Source: CAKSEI01 sp964403505 (GTDB taxonomy: Bacteria > Bacillota > Clostridia > Oscillospirales > CAG-272). Taken from it: DNA of 64,000 nucleotides. Positions 55,615-64,000 of this stretch are shown in pieces. Position 1 is the stretch's first letter; the number at the start of each line of letters is the position of its first letter. The position numbers and the translations under genes are program-made. Location: contig CAYOFP010000003.1 of assembly GCA_964403505.1 (NCBI GenBank), forward strand, positions 1-64,000. Direction: 5' to 3'. The notes beneath the pieces were generated by a model, which saw nothing but the letters and a program-made list of their open reading frames with translations, had not been told where the DNA came from and did not search any database.

Positions 55615-57117
55615 TTATTCAGCTTCTTTCTTGGTTGTTTTTTTTGTTGTAGTAGTTTTCTTCGTTGTTGTCTTTTTCGGTGCAGGGTTTTCCTCTGCGG
55701 CTTCTGTTTTCTTTGCAGGAGACTTCTTTGCCGTTGTCTTCTTAGCTGTCGGATTCTCCTCCGCTGCCTCGCCGTCCTTCTTTGCCGTGCTCTTTTTCGC
55801 AGGGGACTTCTTTGTAGTAGCCTTCGCAGTCTTTTCGGTGACGACCTTTGCAGAGTCACGAACGAGCTTGACGGCCTTTTCTACTGCGACGTCCTTTGCG
55901 ATGGAGTCACGGTCGATGAGACTTTTTACCTGATCGAGTGTGACGCCTTGGTAGGAATCGGCAATCTTCTGATATTCTGCATCGATCTCCTCGTCTGTTG
56001 CCTCGATCTTCTCGAGCTCGACGATCTTTTCGAGTGCGAGTCTGGTCTTTACCTGCTTTTCGGCCATAGGCTTAAACTGCTCTCTTGTCTGATCGAGGGT
56101 CATACCTGTGTATTTCAGATATGTATTAAGATCCATACCCTGACTTCTTAAGCGGTTGTCGTAATCACGGAGGAAGTTTTCAGCTTCTTCGTCTATCATA
56201 ACAGGGGGGATCTCAGCCTCGAGCGCCTCATCGAGCGCAGACATGATCTGCTCGTCAACGGCCTTTTCGGCGATATCCTCGTTTCTCTTTTCGAGTTTTG
56301 ACTTAATATCGGCTTTGTATTCAGCGAGTGTATCAAATTCAGATACATCTTTTGCAAATTCGTCATCAAGCTCGGGCTTCTCGCTGAACTTTATGCCGTG
56401 AAGCGTGCACTTGAATACAGCGTCCTTGCCTGCGAGCTCAGCCGCATGGTAATCTTCGGGGAATTTTACGTTTACGTCGAAATTATCGCCGATGCTGTGG
56501 CCGGCCACCTGCTCCTCAAAGCCGGGGATGAACTGACCCGAGCCGAGAATGAGGTCGAATCCCTCGCTCTTGCCGCCGTCGAATGCCTCACCGTCGACAT
56601 AACCGTCAAAATCAAAGTTGACGCTGTCGCCCATCTGTGCAGGACGGTCTGTTACCTCGATCTGACGTGCGTTTCTGTCACGTACTCTCTCGATCTCTGC
56701 GTCAACATCTGCATCGGAAACTGCGGGAACATCTTTTGTGACGTTGATACCCTTGTAGTTCTTTATCGAGACTTCAGGGCGTACATATACTGTTGCCTTC
56801 ATGAGAACGCCGTTCTCATCGATCGATACTATATCAAATTCGGGTCTGCCGACTACGTCGAGCGCAGCCTCCTTCATTGCTTCTTCATACGCTGCGGGGA
56901 GAACGTCATTGATCGCATCCTCATAAAATACGCCCTTACCGTACATTTTTTCGATAATATGTCTGGGCGCCTTGCCCTTTCTGAATCCGGGAATCGTGAT
57001 ATTCGCCGCATTCTTTTTGAACATCTTCGTAACGGCAGCCTCAAAAACGTCGGGAGCGATATCGAATTCGATCTCCCTTACATTTGTTTCGGTGGTGGTT
57101 ACCTTCTTCATGCTCAT
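55615..57117 (-). CDS. tig: Trigger factor with an unusual Lys/Thr/Ala-rich C-terminal tail
   Basis: 500 aa, about 70 more than usual. Ribosome-bound chaperone and peptidyl-prolyl isomerase. The ribosome-docking loop is intact (PGFRKGKAPRHIIEKMYG), the FKBP-like domain has DSVNFDFDGYVDGEAFDGGK and FIPGFEEQVAGHSIGD, and the helical C-domain follows. From about residue 432 the protein changes to repeats of TTKKSPAKKSTAKK, EAAEENPTAKKTTAKK and TTTKKTTTTKK to the end, like a histone H1 or HU tail. ATG 57117 has GGAGG 8 bases upstream. Promoter at 57164-57192. Confidence 0.95.
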   Translation of the reverse strand: MSMKKVTTTETNVREIEFDIAPDVFEAAVTKMFKKNAANITIPGFRKGKAPRHIIEKMYGKGVFYEDAINDVLPAAYEEAMKEAALDVVGRPEFDIVSIDENGVLMKATVYVRPEVSIKNYKGINVTKDVPAVSDADVDAEIERVRDRNARQIEVTDRPAQMGDSVNFDFDGYVDGEAFDGGKSEGFDLILGSGQFIPGFEEQVAGHSIGDNFDVNVKFPEDYHAAELAGKDAVFKCTLHGIKFSEKPELDDEFAKDVSEFDTLAEYKADIKSKLEKRNEDIAEKAVDEQIMSALDEALEAEIPPVMIDEEAENFLRDYDNRLRSQGMDLNTYLKYTGMTLDQTREQFKPMAEKQVKTRLALEKIVELEKIEATDEEIDAEYQKIADSYQGVTLDQVKSLIDRDSIAKDVAVEKAVKLVRDSAKVVTEKTAKATTKKSPAKKSTAKKDGEAAEENPTAKKTTAKKSPAKKTEAAEENPAPKKTTTKKTTTTKKTTKKEAE

Positions 57118-57163
57118 TTGGTTGTCCTCCGTATTTTTTACATTAATTATTTCTAACTATAAT

Positions 57164-57192
57164 ATTTTACTTATTTTACCTGATAATGTCAA
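57164..57192 (-). promoter_or_regulatory. Promoter of the tig-clpP-clpX operon
   Basis: Minus strand: TTGACA (57192-57187), 17-bp spacer, TAAAAT (57169-57164). No CtsR-type direct repeat was seen. Confidence 0.8.
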
Positions 57193-57211
57193 TAGAAAAA
57201 GTGAAAATTCT

Positions 57212-57925
57212 TTATCTTATCAGCAAAGGGGTGAAATTTAAGTAGTCAGCCGATGCGATGATGAAGCGGATACCGTCGTATTCTACCGTTTGCGGCAGAC
57301 GGTAATTGCCGTGAATGTGGCCGTAATACACCTGCGTGATGCCGTGCTCCTTTAATTGAGATACGGTCTTTTCGCAGACAAAGTCACCGAATACCGGCGG
57401 AAAGTGGAAAAATGCGATGAGCTCGCACCCGGGATGACACGCACGAATCTTTTCGGCGTGTCCGAGGGACATATCGAGACGGAGCGCCTCTCTTGCCGAT
57501 ATTTTCTCGAAATCGCTGTTTTTCGGCGCACAGCTCTCGTCGTAAAACCATCCCCGTGAGCCGCATACTATCTTGTTTTCACATAAAACGGCGTTGTTTT
57601 GCAGAAATTCCACATTGTCAAATCCCCGCTCGCTGAAAAAATCCTTCATTTTTTTGAGCGAGGTCCAGAAATAGTCGTGATTCCCACGGGAAAAGATCTT
57701 GTTCCCGGGAAGGGAAGCGATGAACATCAGATCCTTTTCTGCCTCTTTCAGATTCATCGCCCACGATATGTCGCCGGGGATAATGACCGTGTCAGTCTCT
57801 TTTACGACGGAAAGCCAGTTTTTCTGTATCTTTTCTGCCCATTCCTTCCAGCGTGAACCGAAGATATCCATGGGCTTGTCGCTTCCGATGGACAGGTGTG
57901 TGTCTGAAAGAACAAAAAGTGCCAT
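57212..57925 (-). CDS. Metallophosphoesterase (calcineurin-like)
   Basis: 237 aa. All metal-site blocks are present in order: VLSDTHLS (DxH), IPGDISWA (GDxxxx), RGNHDYFW (GNHD), FFHFPP and YGHIHGNY (GHxH). The WAMNLKEAEKDL and LNFTPLLI strings mark the clostridial YgaA-like or Ser/Thr-phosphatase-superfamily group of undefined substrate. Last gene of the lepB-to-phosphoesterase operon, 20 bases after thrC. No clear terminator follows, and the tig promoter lies within 50 bases. Confidence 0.9.
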   Translation of the reverse strand: MALFVLSDTHLSIGSDKPMDIFGSRWKEWAEKIQKNWLSVVKETDTVIIPGDISWAMNLKEAEKDLMFIASLPGNKIFSRGNHDYFWTSLKKMKDFFSERGFDNVEFLQNNAVLCENKIVCGSRGWFYDESCAPKNSDFEKISAREALRLDMSLGHAEKIRACHPGCELIAFFHFPPVFGDFVCEKTVSQLKEHGITQVYYGHIHGNYRLPQTVEYDGIRFIIASADYLNFTPLLIR

Positions 57926-57944
57926 TCATCCTCCGTTTTTTGTA

Positions 57945-59423
57945 TTACTCGTTTGCGAAGCCTTTTACCTCTTCCTGCATATCGGCTTTGTCTATCGTCG
58001 TCGTGAACCTCGGCTCTTTCGTGCGCAGTGAGGAGAGAGGCGCAGGCGCCTTGACACCCGATACCTCGGCGAGTGCGTCGAGCGCGTCGAATTCATCCTC
58101 GGGGATGTTATCGCTTATCGAGCCGAGAACGCTTGTCGCAAATTTGTACGGCGAGGCAGTCGATGCGACCAGCAGCTTGTTTTCGCTTTTTCCTTCATTA
58201 ATATATTTATCTGCGCAGTACAGTGCGACTGCGGTGTGTGTGTCGCACAAATAGCCTTTGTCAAATACAGATTTGATGGTCTGTCTTGTGCCTTCCTCGG
58301 GGCAGTAGTAGCCGATGAAGTGCTCATCGAGCATTGCCTTGATATCGTCCTCTACCGTGTATTTGCCGCTCTCGGAAAGAGAGCGCATATATTCGCCCGT
58401 TTTCTCGCTTCCTGCCGCAAGATATAAGAGCCTTTCGAGATTTGAAGAAATGAGAATATCCATCGACGGGCTGATCGTCGCATGGAATTCACGGTTTCTG
58501 TCGTACGTGCCTGTGCGGAGAAAATCGGTGAGTACATTGTTGCAGTTGGATGCGCAGATAAGCTTGTCGATCGGCGTGCCCATCTTTTTTGCGATATATG
58601 CGGCGAAGATATTGCCGAAGTTACCTGTCGGCACGCAGACATCGATCTTCTCGCCCATTTTGATATCGCCGCTCTTTACCATATTACAGTATGCGTATAC
58701 ATAATATACGATCTGTGGTACGAGTCTGCCCCAGTTGATAGAATTTGCACTTGAGAGGAAGACTCCGCTTTCGTCAAGCTCCCGGCGGAGCGCTTCGTCC
58801 GAGAATATCTTTTTGACCCCGTTCTGCGCATCGTCGAAATTACCCTTGATGGCGCAGACACGTACATTGCCGCCCTCCTGGGTAGCCATTTGCTTTTTTT
58901 GTATTTTGGATACGCCCGTCTCAGGGTAGAATACCTCGATTTTGATGCCGTCGACGTCACGGTAACCCTCGAGCGCTGCTTTGCCGGTGTCTCCGCTTGT
59001 TGCGACAAGGATGAGTGCCGTGCGCTTTTCGTCTGTTTTGACAAGGGCACGTGAGAGCAGGTGGGGCATGATCTGGAGCGCCATATCCTTGAAAGCGCAG
59101 GTAGGACCGTGCCAAAGCTCGAGGATCTTTATTCTGTCGCCTAATGGTGCGATATCTACTGCACCGTCGGGAAAACGCTCTGTTCCGTATGCCTTTTTGC
59201 AGTCTGCGAGCAGCTCGTCGTAGGAGTAGTCGGTCAGATACCGCGAGAGGATGAGTGCCGCAGTCTCGGGGTAGCTTAAATTACATATATTATTAAGGTC
59301 GTCCTCAGAGAGCGTCTCGAGTTTTTCGGGCATGAAAAGTCCGCCGTTCAGCGCTAAGCCCTGTTTGATTGCCTGTGCCGCAGAAACATTTTCGTTTCCG
59401 CCTCTTGTGCTAACATAATTCAT
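57945..59423 (-). CDS. thrC: Threonine synthase
   Basis: 492 aa. PLP enzyme converting O-phospho-L-homoserine to threonine. The long (fungal/gamma-proteobacterial) subtype: YVSTRGGNENVSAAQAIKQG at the N-terminus, the PLP lysine in WHGPTCAFKDMALQ, the phosphate-binding VATSGDTGKAALEG, and VCVPTGNFGNIFAAYIAK. Seven bases from the dipeptidase gene upstream. It is not with hom or thrB here, so homoserine supply genes are elsewhere. No T-box or threonine leader is visible; it is transcribed with the lepB operon. Confidence 0.97.
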   Translation of the reverse strand: MNYVSTRGGNENVSAAQAIKQGLALNGGLFMPEKLETLSEDDLNNICNLSYPETAALILSRYLTDYSYDELLADCKKAYGTERFPDGAVDIAPLGDRIKILELWHGPTCAFKDMALQIMPHLLSRALVKTDEKRTALILVATSGDTGKAALEGYRDVDGIKIEVFYPETGVSKIQKKQMATQEGGNVRVCAIKGNFDDAQNGVKKIFSDEALRRELDESGVFLSSANSINWGRLVPQIVYYVYAYCNMVKSGDIKMGEKIDVCVPTGNFGNIFAAYIAKKMGTPIDKLICASNCNNVLTDFLRTGTYDRNREFHATISPSMDILISSNLERLLYLAAGSEKTGEYMRSLSESGKYTVEDDIKAMLDEHFIGYYCPEEGTRQTIKSVFDKGYLCDTHTAVALYCADKYINEGKSENKLLVASTASPYKFATSVLGSISDNIPEDEFDALDALAEVSGVKAPAPLSSLRTKEPRFTTTIDKADMQEEVKGFANE

Positions 59424-59429
59424 TTTGCT

Positions 59430-60266
59430 TTATCCTTCTATTTTGAAATAATTATTTGCGTTTTGAAAGAAAATATCATTGATCTGTTCATCGCTGTAAT
59501 TCAGCTGTGCTAAGTGCTCGGCTATTTTATACATTTCGTGCGGGCCTGCGAGGTCGGGGGGCGGTGTCGTCCCGTCGAAGTCACAGCCGAAGCACACCGT
59601 CTTTTCTCCGCCGAGGGAGAAATAATGCTCGATGTGCCGTATGATATCGTCTACGCTTGCATTTCCGCTGTCACGCAGGTGATACGGGCAGCAGCTTATG
59701 CCGACGATGGATGAATTGTTTTTTAATATTGTAAACATTTCATCCGTCAGATTGCGCCCGTGAGGGCAGACGGCTCGTGAATTTGAGTGGGTGGCGATGA
59801 AGCGGTCGGTAAGTTCGGCTACATCGTAAAAGACACGGTCGCTCGCATGAGATACATCTGGTATGATATCATACCAGAGAAGCCGCCGCACGAGTTCTTT
59901 TCCGAAGTCGGTCAGACCCTTGTCGGTATTCCAGGCGCCTCCTACGGCATTTTCATCCTGCCACTGCAGGGTAAGATATCTGACCCCGTATTTTTTTAAG
60001 GAGTCGAGCCGCGATAGATCGTTTCCCAAAAGGTCTGCGCCCTCGACGGCGAGGAATGAACCCTCGGGCAGGACTGCATTTTCGGCGATGGTAATAAAGC
60101 GCTTGTACGCTTCGTCGGGCATGAGTCCGTGACCGCTCCATACCGCATAGGCTTGATAATACCGATCAAAGTCTGTTTTTTCAAGGTCGACTTGCGTTTT
60201 GTTTTCCGGGTGCATGTATTTTTCATACAGCGTATCGCAGTGCAGATCGAAATATTTCAGTTTCAT
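59430..60266 (-). CDS. Membrane dipeptidase-like (peptidase M19)
   Basis: 278 aa. Renal-dipeptidase family: FDLHCDTLYEKY carries the first zinc ligands (HxD), AVEGADLLG supplies the bridging Glu, and DVSHASDRVF and ATHSNSRAVCPHGRNL hold later ligands; GCDFDGTTPPPDLAG is the typical final block. Despite the family name there is no signal peptide, so it is probably a cytoplasmic dipeptidase. It follows yraN with no gap. Confidence 0.92.
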   Translation of the reverse strand: MKLKYFDLHCDTLYEKYMHPENKTQVDLEKTDFDRYYQAYAVWSGHGLMPDEAYKRFITIAENAVLPEGSFLAVEGADLLGNDLSRLDSLKKYGVRYLTLQWQDENAVGGAWNTDKGLTDFGKELVRRLLWYDIIPDVSHASDRVFYDVAELTDRFIATHSNSRAVCPHGRNLTDEMFTILKNNSSIVGISCCPYHLRDSGNASVDDIIRHIEHYFSLGGEKTVCFGCDFDGTTPPPDLAGPHEMYKIAEHLAQLNYSDEQINDIFFQNANNYFKIEG

Positions 60267-60656
60267 TTATGCTCCGAGTGCGTTTTCTATGTGATTTATC
60301 TGTAAAATATGCATTTTTCCGCTGCCGTCTTCCTCTTTTATTACCTCGATGATATCGAGGCGCTGCTTTTTGCGGCATGGGTTTTTTATCAGATATAATT
60401 TTGCCGAGTATAGGATACGCCCTTTTTTGGTGCTGTCGACCGCATCGGCGGGTCTGCCGTATTTTTTGTCGGCGCGTGCGTTTCGTGTTTTTACCTCGAC
60501 AAAGACAATGTATTCCCTGTTTTCGGCGATTATGTCAAGCTCGCCGTGCGGCGTGCGGTAGTTGCGTGCGATTATTTTGTATCCCTTTTTCTTAAGATAC
60601 CGTGCCGCCGCATCCTCGCCCATATCTCCTGTTTTCTTCGTTGTACGGAATATCAT
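60267..60656 (-). CDS. YraN family (UPF0102) endonuclease-like protein
   Basis: 129 aa. Restriction-endonuclease-like fold: GEDAAARYLKKKGYKIIARN, PHGELDIIAEN and IVFVEVKTRNARADKKYGRP give the E...D...ExK active-site pattern. Function unsettled, associated with DNA processing. The neighbour rnhB upstream is the usual partner in Firmicutes. Confidence 0.93.
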   Translation of the reverse strand: MIFRTTKKTGDMGEDAAARYLKKKGYKIIARNYRTPHGELDIIAENREYIVFVEVKTRNARADKKYGRPADAVDSTKKGRILYSAKLYLIKNPCRKKQRLDIIEVIKEEDGSGKMHILQINHIENALGA

Positions 60657-60659
60657 ATA

Positions 60660-61259
60660 TCATTTCTCAAGAAACTTCAAGAAGGTTTTACGGTGCAAGG
60701 GACAGGGTCCGAGTTTTCTTACGAGTTCTTTGTGCTCTTTGGTCGGATAACCCTTGTGCTTTGCGAAATTGTACTCGGGGTATAACTCGTGCATTTTCTC
60801 ACAATACCTGTCACGTGAGACCTTGGCTAAAATGGACGCTGCCGCTATATTCGGGCTTTTTGCATCGCCTCCTATGAGCGTCACTGCCTCGCATGGGAAT
60901 TCCCGTGCGATATTTCCGTCGACAAGCACAAGATCCGCTTTTAAGGATAGGTCGCAGACCGCACGCCGCATGGCGAGCTGTGATGCGGCGAGGATGTTCA
61001 GCGTGTCGATCTCCTCGACGCTCGCTGTTTTTATCGAATAGGCGAGCGCTGTTTTGCAGATGATATCGAAAAGAGCTTCCCGCTTTTTTTCGGATATCTT
61101 TTTGGAGTCGTTCAGCCCCTCGATCTCGATTCCTTGCGGCAGTATAACTGCTGCGGCATAAACATCGCCTGCGAGCGGCCCTCTGCCTGCCTCGTCTGTT
61201 CCGCAGATGATGCGATATCCTTTATTATAATATTCGTTTTCGGCATCCCAGCTTAACAT
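60660..61259 (-). CDS. rnhB: Ribonuclease HII
   Basis: 199 aa. Removes ribonucleotides from DNA and RNA primers. The active-site motif GTDEAGRGPLAG is near the N-terminus, followed by INDSKKIS-like LNDSKKISEKKRE, LVDGN and GDAKSPNIAAASILAKVSRD. It overlaps rbgA by 7 bases. Confidence 0.97.
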   Translation of the reverse strand: MLSWDAENEYYNKGYRIICGTDEAGRGPLAGDVYAAAVILPQGIEIEGLNDSKKISEKKREALFDIICKTALAYSIKTASVEEIDTLNILAASQLAMRRAVCDLSLKADLVLVDGNIAREFPCEAVTLIGGDAKSPNIAAASILAKVSRDRYCEKMHELYPEYNFAKHKGYPTKEHKELVRKLGPCPLHRKTFLKFLEK

Positions 61260-62122
61260 GGCGGCTCCTCGAGGGTTATCCTGCCGATCTTTGCCGCCCG
61301 GAATTCATCGAGCAGGGTGTTTGCGGTACGGGTGTAGTCGATCTCGCCCCGTGAGATGAGAAATCCCCGTTTTGCGCCTATTTTTTCAAAAAGCTCCCAG
61401 TCCTCAAGATCATTATAGTCATTGATATCTCCGAGCTTATACCGCCCGCACAAAAGCTCGGGGTAGAGAATCCGCAGTCTGCCTGTTAATTTTATTGCGA
61501 GCGTTTCGAGATCGGTGATCTCGTCCTTTACTGCGCCCGTCATCGCAAGGCTCTCGCCCACGCTCTGATCCTCGAATTTCGGCCATAAAACGCCGGGCAT
61601 GTCGAGCAGGTCGATACCGATGGAGGTTTTTACCCATTGCTTTGTGAGGGTGACGCCGGGTCTGTCCTCTACTTTTGCTTTTTTTGCGCCGCACAGACGG
61701 TTGATAAGAGAGCTTTTGCCTACGTTCGGTATACCCACGACCATCGCCTTCAGCGGACGGCCTGCCATGCCCTTTTCTTCATAACGGGCGACCTTCTCGC
61801 TCAGGATATTTCTCACCTCGGGTGCGATTGCACCGAGTCCTGCGCCGGTCACACTGTCAATAAAAAGGCATTTGCGGCCGACACTGTTAAAATAGTTGCG
61901 CCATTTGTCATTTGCCGCCGGGTCGGAAAGCGAGCTTTTTGCAAGCAGGGTGAGACGTGGTTTTGAGGAAATGATCTCTGACAGATCGGGATTTTGCGAG
62001 GCGTAGGGGATACGTGCATCGAGAATTTCGATGATGATATCAACGCTCGTAAGACACTCTTTGATGATGCGGCGTGTCTTCGCCATATGTCCCGGAAACC
62101 ACTGTATGATATTTGACGGCAT
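61253..62122 (-). CDS. ylqF: Ribosome biogenesis GTPase YlqF/RbgA
   Basis: 289 aa. Circularly permuted GTPase that promotes late 50S assembly: IIEILDARIPYASQNP first, then the G1 block VVGIPNVGKSSLINRL and G3 DMPGVLWPKF. QWFPGHMAKTRR at the N-terminus is the family signature. Overlaps lepB by one base and rnhB by seven. Confidence 0.96.
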   Translation of the reverse strand: MPSNIIQWFPGHMAKTRRIIKECLTSVDIIIEILDARIPYASQNPDLSEIISSKPRLTLLAKSSLSDPAANDKWRNYFNSVGRKCLFIDSVTGAGLGAIAPEVRNILSEKVARYEEKGMAGRPLKAMVVGIPNVGKSSLINRLCGAKKAKVEDRPGVTLTKQWVKTSIGIDLLDMPGVLWPKFEDQSVGESLAMTGAVKDEITDLETLAIKLTGRLRILYPELLCGRYKLGDINDYNDLEDWELFEKIGAKRGFLISRGEIDYTRTANTLLDEFRAAKIGRITLEEPPC

Positions 62123-62739
62123 TATTCCACGACTCCTATTCTGTCAAACGGATAGATACGGTATATCACTTTTCCGAGGATGTATCTTTCGTCGATCAGA
62201 CCGATGCTCGCCTCACGGCTGTCCGAGGAGTGATTTCTGTTATCTCCCATGCAGAAGACATATCCCTCGGGGATGATATACGCTCCGGTTTCATCGGTAT
62301 CGCAGTTCTGCATTGCAATATAAAAGCTCTCCTCGTTCATCGCTCCGTTTTCACGGTTGACATAGCTTTCGTCGAGTACCTCGCCGTTTACCCTGACCTC
62401 CCATGTTGCAAAATCTATGGAAAGGGTCTGACCGCCTGTTGCGATAACACGTTTGACATAAGGGTTTTCCATATCCCGTTCTGACTGAGTCACCACGATA
62501 TCGCTGTTTTTTACACCGCCGGGGAGGGTGGCGACGAGCAGGATGTCGTTTTTGCCCTCGGGTGCGGCGTAGACATCTCCCGGAGATACCGGACTGCCGA
62601 GCAGGGTCGGATACATGGAGTGACCGTTTACCGGCGAGTGTCGGATGAATACCGTCATGATGATGAGGACGATCGCCATAGCGATCGCAAACATTTCAAC
62701 GAGTTCGTAAAAGGATCTTGATATATTTATTTTTTTCAT
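62122..62739 (-). CDS. lepB: Signal peptidase I
   Basis: 205 aa from ATG 62739 (AAGGTG 5 bases upstream). One N-terminal transmembrane segment (YELVEMFAIAMAIVLIIMTVF), catalytic Ser in NGHSMYPTL, catalytic Lys in PYVKRVIATGGQ, and the GDNRNHSSDSRE block. It cleaves signal peptides of exported proteins such as those at 40184 in this window. First gene of a seven-gene minus-strand operon lepB-ylqF-rnhB-yraN-dipeptidase-thrC-phosphoesterase. Confidence 0.96.
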   Translation of the reverse strand: MKKINISRSFYELVEMFAIAMAIVLIIMTVFIRHSPVNGHSMYPTLLGSPVSPGDVYAAPEGKNDILLVATLPGGVKNSDIVVTQSERDMENPYVKRVIATGGQTLSIDFATWEVRVNGEVLDESYVNRENGAMNEESFYIAMQNCDTDETGAYIIPEGYVFCMGDNRNHSSDSREASIGLIDERYILGKVIYRIYPFDRIGVVE

Positions 62740-62768
62740 GATATCACCTTGCTTTTTCAAATCAATAT

Positions 62769-62797
62769 ATTGTATCATATAATTATCCCACTTTCAA
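62769..62797 (-). promoter_or_regulatory. Promoter of the lepB operon
   Basis: Minus strand: TTGAAA (62797-62792), 17-bp spacer, TACAAT (62774-62769). Confidence 0.75.
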
Positions 62798-62812
62798 GAG
62801 ATATAACCAAAA

Positions 62813-62841
62813 TTGACACACTTATAAAATAATGATATAAT
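62813..62841 (+). promoter_or_regulatory. Perfect-consensus promoter of the glycosyltransferase gene
   Basis: TTGACA (62813-62818), 17-bp spacer, TATAAT (62836-62841); transcript start near 62848, GGAGG at 62848-62852. Confidence 0.85.
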
Positions 62842-62858
62842 AATGCCGGAGGAATGAG

Positions 62859-64000
62859 ATGGAAAAAATTAAAATGCTCGTAGTCGGTATCACCATGAAT
62901 TGTGCCGGGACGGAAAAATCGTTTCTGTCGTTTGCCGACTGCCTTGATTACGATAAATATGACGTGACCCTGCTTCTTGCAAAAAAGGAGGGACTTTTTC
63001 TCGACCTCTTGCCGAAGGAGATAAAGGTCATTGAAATGGAGCGTTACGGGGACATGTTTACCCTTAGCGGCGCAAATGCCGCAAAGGTCATTGCCCGTGA
63101 TTTTTGCCGGAAAAATCCGCTCGTGTGTTTTGAGCTTTTGCCGTATGTGATAAAGACGGTGCTTTTCCCGAAGAAGCGTTCGTTTACCGCTATGAGACTG
63201 TGGGTGCATATGATGCGCCGTTTTCCCGAGGTAAAGGGAGAGTACGATATCGCTCTCGCCTATTGGGGAGATAAGACGATGTTTTATACCGTCGATAAGG
63301 TCAGGGCGAAGAAAAAAATCGCATGGCTTCATTTCGACTATGCAAATCCCCCGAGGGATGACGGTCTGTATGAGCCGTATTTCGCCGCATGTGATAAGGT
63401 GGTCACTGTTTCCGATAAGGTCGATGCGTCTCTGCGTGCGAAACTGCCGTCTATCGCAGATAGATGTGTGCTTATGGAGAATATACAGAATACGAGATTG
63501 ATACGCTCCATGGCGGAAAAGGGAGAGAGCTTCACCGATGATTTTGACGGCAAACGAATACTGACGGTCGGACGGGTCTCCGAGCAGAAGGGGTACGATA
63601 TCGCACTTGAAGCATTGATAAAGCTCGTGCGTGACGGTCATAATGTGCGCTGGTATATTCTCGGCGGAGGGGAAGAGGCGGATATCAACGCCTTAAAGAG
63701 CCGTGCGCAGGAGGCGGGAGTATCGGACAGACTCGTATTCTTAGGCACGACGCAGAACCCGTACGGCTACGTGAAAAACTGTGATATCTATGCCCAGCCG
63801 TCAAGACACGAGGGCAAACCCATCGCAGTCGAGGAGGCAAAGGTGCTTTGCCGCCCGATCTATGTGTCCGATTACCTCTCGGCGAGCGAACAGCTAAACG
63901 ACGGCAGATACGGCGTTATCGGCAAGATCGGCGTCGAGGGCACGTATGAGGGACTCTCGAAACTGTTAAATGATGAAAAACTGCGTGAGAAGCTGATAAA
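62859..64000 (+). CDS. Glycosyltransferase family 4 protein (3' end beyond window)
   Basis: Read by hand: open from ATG 62859 to the end of the window (at least 380 codons) with GGAGG 6 bases upstream. Opening MEKIKMLVVGITMNCAGTEK is the N-terminal Rossmann strand. The C-terminal GT-B half has ILTVGRVSEQKGYDIALEAL, YILGGGEEADINALKSRA, and the donor-site block QPSRHEGKPIAVEEAKVL with the EX7E-type glutamates. It would transfer a sugar from an activated donor during surface polysaccharide synthesis; acceptor unknown. Divergent from lepB. Probably the first gene of an operon continuing to the right. Confidence 0.9.
   Translation, partial: MEKIKMLVVGITMNCAGTEKSFLSFADCLDYDKYDVTLLLAKKEGLFLDLLPKEIKVIEMERYGDMFTLSGANAAKVIARDFCRKNPLVCFELLPYVIKTVLFPKKRSFTAMRLWVHMMRRFPEVKGEYDIALAYWGDKTMFYTVDKVRAKKKIAWLHFDYANPPRDDGLYEPYFAACDKVVTVSDKVDASLRAKLPSIADRCVLMENIQNTRLIRSMAEKGESFTDDFDGKRILTVGRVSEQKGYDIALEALIKLVRDGHNVRWYILGGGEEADINALKSRAQEAGVSDRLVFLGTTQNPYGYVKNCDIYAQPSRHEGKPIAVEEAKVLCRPIYVSDYLSASEQLNDGRYGVIGKIGVEGTYEGLSKLLNDEKLREKLI

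Noticed and set aside
57945..59423. T-box or threonine leader for thrC
   Set aside because: Only seven bases separate it from the upstream dipeptidase gene; no leader fits.
62775..63641. 288-codon minus-strand frame opposite the glycosyltransferase
   Set aside because: It is antisense to a plus-strand GT4 gene with clear motifs, promoter and ribosome binding site; its own translation shows no family and no start signal.

Overview
The window comes from the chromosome of a Firmicute of class Clostridia, most likely an uncultured gut Oscillospirales/Ruminococcaceae-type bacterium. This rests on the gene content (YitT, SmpB, a YugP-type zinc peptidase, RemA, YlqF, ComF, ECF transporter S component), on the operon yicC-remA-gmk-rpoZ-priA-def-fmt-yugP-rsmB, on consensus SigA promoters (TTGACA/TTGAAA, 17 bp, TATAAT), on AGGAGG-type ribosome binding sites, on S-box and L-box riboswitches, and on a large secreted protein ending in a dockerin-like module. 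By eye the G+C content is just under half. The genes are ordinary chromosomal genes. I found no prophage, IS transposase, CRISPR array, rRNA or plasmid function.

Layout. 1-2.6 kb: end of a dispersed repeat, then a zinc/manganese ABC importer (znuA-znuC-znuB). 2.6-9.5 kb: a small zinc-ribbon membrane protein, tRNA-Arg(CCG), a hairpin-array repeat, smpB-DUF6472-ybaK, a YitT protein, a second hairpin array, then MATE pump-topB. 9.5-18.8 kb (minus): a housekeeping operon for RNA processing, nucleotide metabolism, replication restart and translation initiation (yicC to rsmB), ending in an ECF S component and a small P-loop kinase. 18.8-22.3 kb (minus): a four-gene operon of unknown function (DUF5685, J-protein, membrane protein, GNAT-like protein), then a TIGR01440 gene. 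22.36-22.53 kb: an intact 176-bp MITE-like element between two divergent promoters, followed by wecB. 23.7-31.8 kb: regulators, lipoproteins, a deacetylase-like protein, pyridoxamine kinase, CPBP protease and the NAD(P)HX repair enzyme. 31.8-40 kb (minus): an NhaC-type antiporter under a lysine riboswitch; lipoprotein and NUDIX genes; comF, recD2, an unlisted 39-codon ORF and metK under a SAM-I riboswitch. 40.2-44.3 kb: a 1372-aa secreted dockerin protein. 44.4-52 kb: EamA transporter, an unknown protein with trmL, and secA with two paralogous membrane proteins. 52.2-53.7 kb: an AT-rich sigma-factor fusion. 53.8-57.1 kb (minus): tig-clpP-clpX. 57.2-62.7 kb (minus): lepB-rbgA-rnhB-yraN-dipeptidase-thrC-phosphoesterase. 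From 62.86 kb: a glycosyltransferase running off the window.

The least ordinary signals are regulatory and structural. They are: (i) two arrays of closely packed perfect hairpins, one flanked by an 11-bp direct repeat carrying a TATAAT box; (ii) a MITE-like repeat in two copies, each abutting a gene start or promoter; (iii) four genes whose consensus promoters place transcription start on or next to the A of the ATG, implying leaderless mRNAs; (iv) a lysine riboswitch that assigns a likely substrate to an NhaC antiporter; (v) a tiny translationally coupled ORF between metK and recD2 whose start codon lies in a hairpin; (vi) a sigma factor fused to a large uncharacterised domain; and (vii) a trigger factor with a Lys/Thr/Ala-rich histone-H1-like tail.
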